From the NCBI RefSeq assembly GCF_018446385.1, contig NC_056002.1, positions 4,885,474-4,949,473 of the forward strand: DNA of 64,000 bases, read 5' to 3'. This document shows, piece after piece, positions 60,550 to 64,000 of this stretch. This DNA comes from Zingiber officinale (lineage: Eukaryota > Streptophyta > Magnoliopsida > Zingiberales > Zingiberaceae). The notes beneath the pieces are model-generated. The model saw only the letters and a program-made list of their open reading frames with translations, was not told the DNA's origin and did not search any database. The translations under genes and the position numbers were made by a program. Within the stretch, counting starts at the first letter, position 1; each line of letters opens with the position of its first letter.

Positions 60550-61000
60550 TCAATGTTCTTGTCCAGGGTTACTTTGATATTTGCTAACCATGCCCATGGC
60601 AAAACAAATATCAGGTCTCGTACACATCATTACATACATAAGGCTTCCTACAGCCGAAGCATAAGAAACTGCCTTCATATCCTCCATCTCCTTTGATGTT
60701 TTCGGAGACATCTCTTTAGATAAGGCTACTCCATGCCTAAAAGGTAAGAAACCTTTCTTGGAGTTCTGCATGCTAAAACGAGCAAGGATCGTATCTATAT
60801 ATGAAGCTTGAGATAGACACAACATTATTTTCTTGCGATCCCTTATGACTTTGATCCCAAGAATGTGTGTACATTCTCCTAAATCCTTCATATCAAATTA
60901 TTTGGACAACCATACCCTTACGTCTGATAATACCTTGACATTGTTGTCAATTAACAAAATATCATCCACGTATAGTACAAGAAATACTACCACGTTTCAC
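60550..61000 (-). pseudogene. Copia 3 reverse transcriptase, C-terminal part
   Basis: From 61000 downward: FLVLYVDDILLIDNNVKV and VWLSK, a TAA stop, then FDMKDLGECTHILGIKV, SYIDTILARFSMQNSKKGFL and VGSLMYVMMCTRPDICFAMG. The TAA lies at the same codon as in Copia 1 (24045); Copia 2 has CAA there. The part before YVDD is deleted. Confidence 0.9.
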
Positions 61001-61032
61001 AAAAAGCTAGACTTTTAGTATACACTCTAACA

Positions 61033-62126
61033 ATATTAGCATCAAATAACGCGTTAATAAGATAATTTATAATTTAGTCGAAGAATAAATACAATGGATG
61101 AAATATGGTGTAAATATGAATTTTATCTATGAACTAAATATCTAATCATGCATGTATGAATCAAAATAGTATAACAAAATCATGGTTATCAACATGTCAA
61201 AATCTTTCCATGATTTACTATCTGATGGGTGTCTTAATACACCATTTTTTTCAATCTGTTTTTCTTTATGTCATTTCATATCTTTTGTTGTATGTTTCCC
61301 AATAAATAACCGCTTAAGTCTGAGCTTCAAAGGAAAATATTAAAGAATTTTTTAAGCATTCTTTTTCTTATCCATCCCATCATACTTGTATCTATGCTCC
61401 TTGCAGACTAGACATGTGTCCTTATTCTCGAGCTCACCTCAAAATAATATACAATCATTTTTACATACATGTATCTTCCCATATGACAATCCTAACACTT
61501 TTAACAAATTTTTTGCTTCATAATGAAAGTTTAGAATTACATTCAGTTTGGGAAATGTCTCTTGCCATAACTGAAGTAATATATCAACAGATTTATTGCT
61601 CTAGTCATTTAACACCTTCACATTCATTAACTTGACCAAAAAAATAAATACATAAAAATGAGTACCAATGTGATACAACTCTTTTTGTGCTTTTTCGAAC
61701 ATTGAGGTATAACTTCCTCTAATATCATCTACATTCATGTCTTCATTAATATCATCTAATTGAAGCCCACTGGTATTAATATTTTTTACCTTTCTTAAAT
61801 CTGTAAACATATCTTGAAAATCATCTTTTTCAAAATCACAGTCATGTTTCTCTTCATTGACATTAATATTTATATTAATAGATGATGTAGCAGCTTCATC
61901 ACGAAAGTTTCAAATTTTGTATAATTTATCAAATCCCATCTATAAGATGTCATCTAACATAATCCAACTCATATTTAAACAAATTATCACATTTTCGATA
62001 TGGGTAATAAATTTTGGATAAATTCAAACTTATCATATAATTCCCTGACAACTTTTAAAATTGATTTAACTCATTTATATATTCAGGGCTAATCTGATTC
62101 TCAATCATTATCCAACTTTTATCCAT
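61033..62126 (-). pseudogene. CACTA tnp2 transposase remnant
   Basis: The minus strand starts at an ATG at 62126 with MDKSWIMIENQISPEYINEL, then YYPYRKCDN and YVR-stop-HLIDGI, the transposase-associated domain (usual PCRKC and VREHLI). Near 61745-61601 follows the tnp2 start (TSMFEKAQKELYHIG, FLVKLMNVKVLND). Near 61420-61190 comes CLVCKEHRYKY, then YFPLKLRLKRLFIGK, TKDMK and GVLRHPSDSKSW, the tnp2 core (usual YFPLKPRLQRLF, HPADSKAW). Stops and shifts throughout make it inactive. It ends at the junction with Copia 3. Confidence 0.82.
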
Positions 62127-62149
62127 ATTTATAAAACATAGTTAAACAT

Positions 62150-62490
62150 ATTAAAAAAATTCATATTATTTAATAAATAACTCTTATAAGTATCAAAATA
62201 ACCCTAAAATTATCATCTAAATATCAAAATATCCCTAAAATTATCATCTAAGTATCAAAATAACCCTAAAATTATAATTAAAATATTAAAAATACTAGAT
62301 AAAGAATAACCCTAAAATTATCATCTAAGCAGCAAAATAATTCAAAAATTATCATCTAAACATCAAAATAACCCTAAAGACATCATCTAAGTATCAAACT
62401 ATCCCTAAAATTATAATCTAAATTTTAAAATAACCCTAAAATTATTATTAAAAATATTGAAAATACTAAATGAAGAAAAACCCTTAAAAT
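62150..62490. repeat. Tandem repeat of accctaaaattatcatctaa units
   Basis: About eight imperfect copies of a 30-35 base unit combining accctaaaattatcatc with taagtatcaaaata. It lies between the tnp2 start and the right subterminal region of the CACTA element, so it occupies the presumed promoter side of the transposase gene. Confidence 0.88.
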
Positions 62491-62599
62491 TATTCGCCGA
62501 AATCGCTGGGGGAGAAGTGTCCTGTAGGAGAAGAATCAGATGAAAGGAAGAGTGTGGCGGCGTCGGGTCATGGAAAGGTAGGGTTTTAATTTACGTATG

Positions 62600-63274
62600 T
62601 TGGCAACGAATTAGCATAATTCATCGCTAACATATCGATTAGCGACAAAATTTACTAATTTCATCGCTAATATCTACCTTTAGCGGTGAATTAGGGTAGT
62701 TCTCCACTAATCTCTCTTTAAAACGGGGCGCTATTAGCAATGAATTATAAAATTTGTTACTAATAATTTGATTTTCTCAAAAAAAATATTTTAAAATATT
62801 ATTATTTGTGACGATATGATATTTTATCGTAAATAGTGATATTTAGCTATGAACTATAATTTCATAGCTAATAATTCGTCCCGAATATATAGGCTTTAAT
62901 TTGTGGCCTTTTGAATTTTGATGGATTGGAATTTCATTCGATTTTTTTTTCTAATCGCTTAGGTCGATCAAATTTTTAAAAATAGATCTAGAAAATTATA
63001 AATAATTTTCAAAAAAAAACAAAAAATAAGCGTTACAATATGAGCCTTTGATCTTCAGAATATATAATTAATATGACGAGTATTTGTATATTGCGTTAAA
63101 ATTCACATAATTCTTTATGCATTCCTCAGTTAGTATAGTATATATGAGGAGGCAATTTAATCATCAAACCTTACTTCAGTAGATCCTTGCTCGCAATATT
63201 TTGCATGAGGGGGAGCAAACGGTTTTATTTTTTTTTAAGAAATTCACAAATGTTAATGCAATTTTCATGTAGTG
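62600..63274. repeat. Right subterminal and terminal region of the CACTA element
   Basis: Repeated ttagcgacaaaattt/aatttcatcgctaa motifs (62600-62890), then AT-rich DNA ending attttcatgtagtg, the inverted partner of the left terminus. Confidence 0.75.
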
Positions 63275-64000
63275 GCAATTGAAAGAAGGCACGGTTTGAG
63301 ATTGCTCGCACATCTAAGTTTGAGAATCCTAAGTTTGCGAATGCTGAAAAGGTTCATCTCTCTCTCATTTTATGCCTTTATCAAAGTTACTTTTTCTTCT
63401 ATGTTTTCCTCTACATATAACCATAGTTTGTAAAATCATAATTATATACAGGATCAATTTAGGATCTTGTTAGTTTGTAAAATCATAATTATATACAGGA
63501 TCAATTTAGGATCTTGTTAGTTTGTAAAATCATAATTATATACCGGATCAAGATTAGAATCATAATTCTATCAAAAATCTTTAAAATTTTATGGTACATA
63601 ATTAATATTTAAAAAAATATTTAAAAAAATTATTTACATATAAATAGATTAATAATTTTACATATATATATAACTGTCGATATCACATTTGACATTATTA
63701 TGTATAAATTTAAATTAATTAGTAATTTAACTACCATTCTAGCAACAATAATATTTAATAATATTTATATTTTTCATATTACAAAATTAAATAGTATAAA
63801 ATTTCTACTAACACAATAATAATAATAATAATCGCATCAACTTCAAGAATGTTCCCTTGGTTCACAAGATAACTTAGTTTAAAGGCCAACAAAATAGCTA
63901 ATGTAGCAGAAGCTATTGAAATATTTGATTTGAACATGAATGTCAAAAATAATTTTTTAAAGATATGTTGATTATGTAGAATACTAGATAATAAGCACTC
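63275..64000. other. Flank right of the CACTA element
   Basis: AT-rich, no gene recognised. Contains the 47-base tandem repeat listed separately and an (ATA)n run near 63820. Confidence 0.55.
63426..63550. repeat. 47-base tandem repeat, about 2.7 copies
   Basis: Units start gtttgtaaaatcataatt at 63426, 63473 and 63520. The first two are identical by eye; the third diverges after ataccggatca. Confidence 0.93.

Larger units (their letters stand above)
57533..61032 (-). mobile_element. Copia element 3, internally deleted, minus strand
   Basis: On the minus strand the order is the first 32 or so bases of an LTR (61032-61001), then directly RT from just before the YVDD region (about 60999), RNase H, polypurine tract and a full LTR (59957-57533). 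Most of the 5' LTR, the leader, gag, protease, integrase and early RT are gone. The outer flanks (accacc before, atatt after) share no duplication, and they belong to different hosts: gypsy on the left, CACTA on the right. Confidence 0.9.
41533..63274 (-). mobile_element. CACTA (En/Spm-type) transposon, composite with nested elements
   Basis: The left end reads cactacatgaattactg and the right end, inverted, reads cactacatgaaaat: the CACTA terminal repeat. Both ends have the clustered subterminal motif of this superfamily, variants of tagcgacgaatt/aattcatcgctaa, at about 41570-42020 and 62600-62890. Degraded tnp2 transposase is encoded on the minus strand near the right end (61190-62126). About 17.6 kb of the span (43448-61032) is later LTR-element DNA. 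The 3-base flanks (cca and gca) differ at one base, so the target duplication is imperfect or mutated. A deletion within the transposon is likely, since no further transposase is found between 41533 and 43447. Confidence 0.75.

Overview
The window is nuclear DNA from a flowering plant. Genes have GT-AG introns, and the transcription factors belong to plant families (NAC, a bHLH close to the BEE/HBI group, a QALGGH-type C2H2 zinc finger). The many LTR retrotransposons use plant-type primer sites. GC-rich coding exons in an AT-rich, repeat-laden background fit a monocot with a fairly large genome. A Zingiberales-like host is a guess; nothing here fixes the species.

Gene islands. Positions 1-10,560 hold three genes on the plus strand: a five-exon VARLMGL/DUF4378 (TRM-like) protein (254-4477, 931 aa predicted), an intronless GIS/ZFP5-6-8-type zinc finger with a C-terminal EAR motif (5724-6428, 234 aa), and a six-exon BEE/HBI-like bHLH with an eroded second helix (9177-10558). 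A fourth gene, a three-exon NAC factor (39702-40809, 307 aa), sits alone between two transposon blocks. The four genes share no operon-like or pathway logic; they are ordinary neighbours.

Transposon block 1 (about 11.6-38.04 kb). This is a nested stack readable from target-site duplications (TSDs). A decayed plus-strand Copia (LTR 13542-14044, gag and protease remnants to 16166) abuts a minus-strand LTR element with one long LTR at 16167-27524 and a partial LTR at about 28781-30002. That long LTR was entered by a complete TRIM (16192-16839, TSD gacta) and by a 9.8 kb Copia (17532-27326, TSD cgtac). The partial LTR carries a foldback element (28937-29577, TSD cccgg). Beyond it lies an older minus-strand Copia (30003-38040) entered by three solo LTRs: 30259-31993 (TSD actat), 32772-35187 (TSD acagc), and inside the latter 33025-34316 (TSD ccaac).

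Transposon block 2 (41,533-63,274). CACTA-type termini and decayed tnp2 transposase on the minus strand frame a composite of about 21.7 kb. Inside it is a Ty3/gypsy element (LTR 43448-44268, gag-PR-RT up to 57532). The gypsy is split by a 10.65 kb Copia (44552-55202), itself entered by a solo LTR (50290-51302, TSD gtaga), and is cut off by a minus-strand Copia deletion derivative (57533-61032). The large Copias of both blocks belong to one family with LTRs of about 2.4-2.6 kb. Their interiors are defective although their LTR pairs are nearly identical, and two copies share the same nonsense codon.

I saw no tRNA, rRNA, CRISPR array or novel multi-gene system. What stands out is the dated nesting, the evidence for mobilisation of defective Copia copies in trans, an intact TRIM, a dyad-rich minisatellite in a solo LTR, and a bHLH gene with unusual residues and two possible ends.
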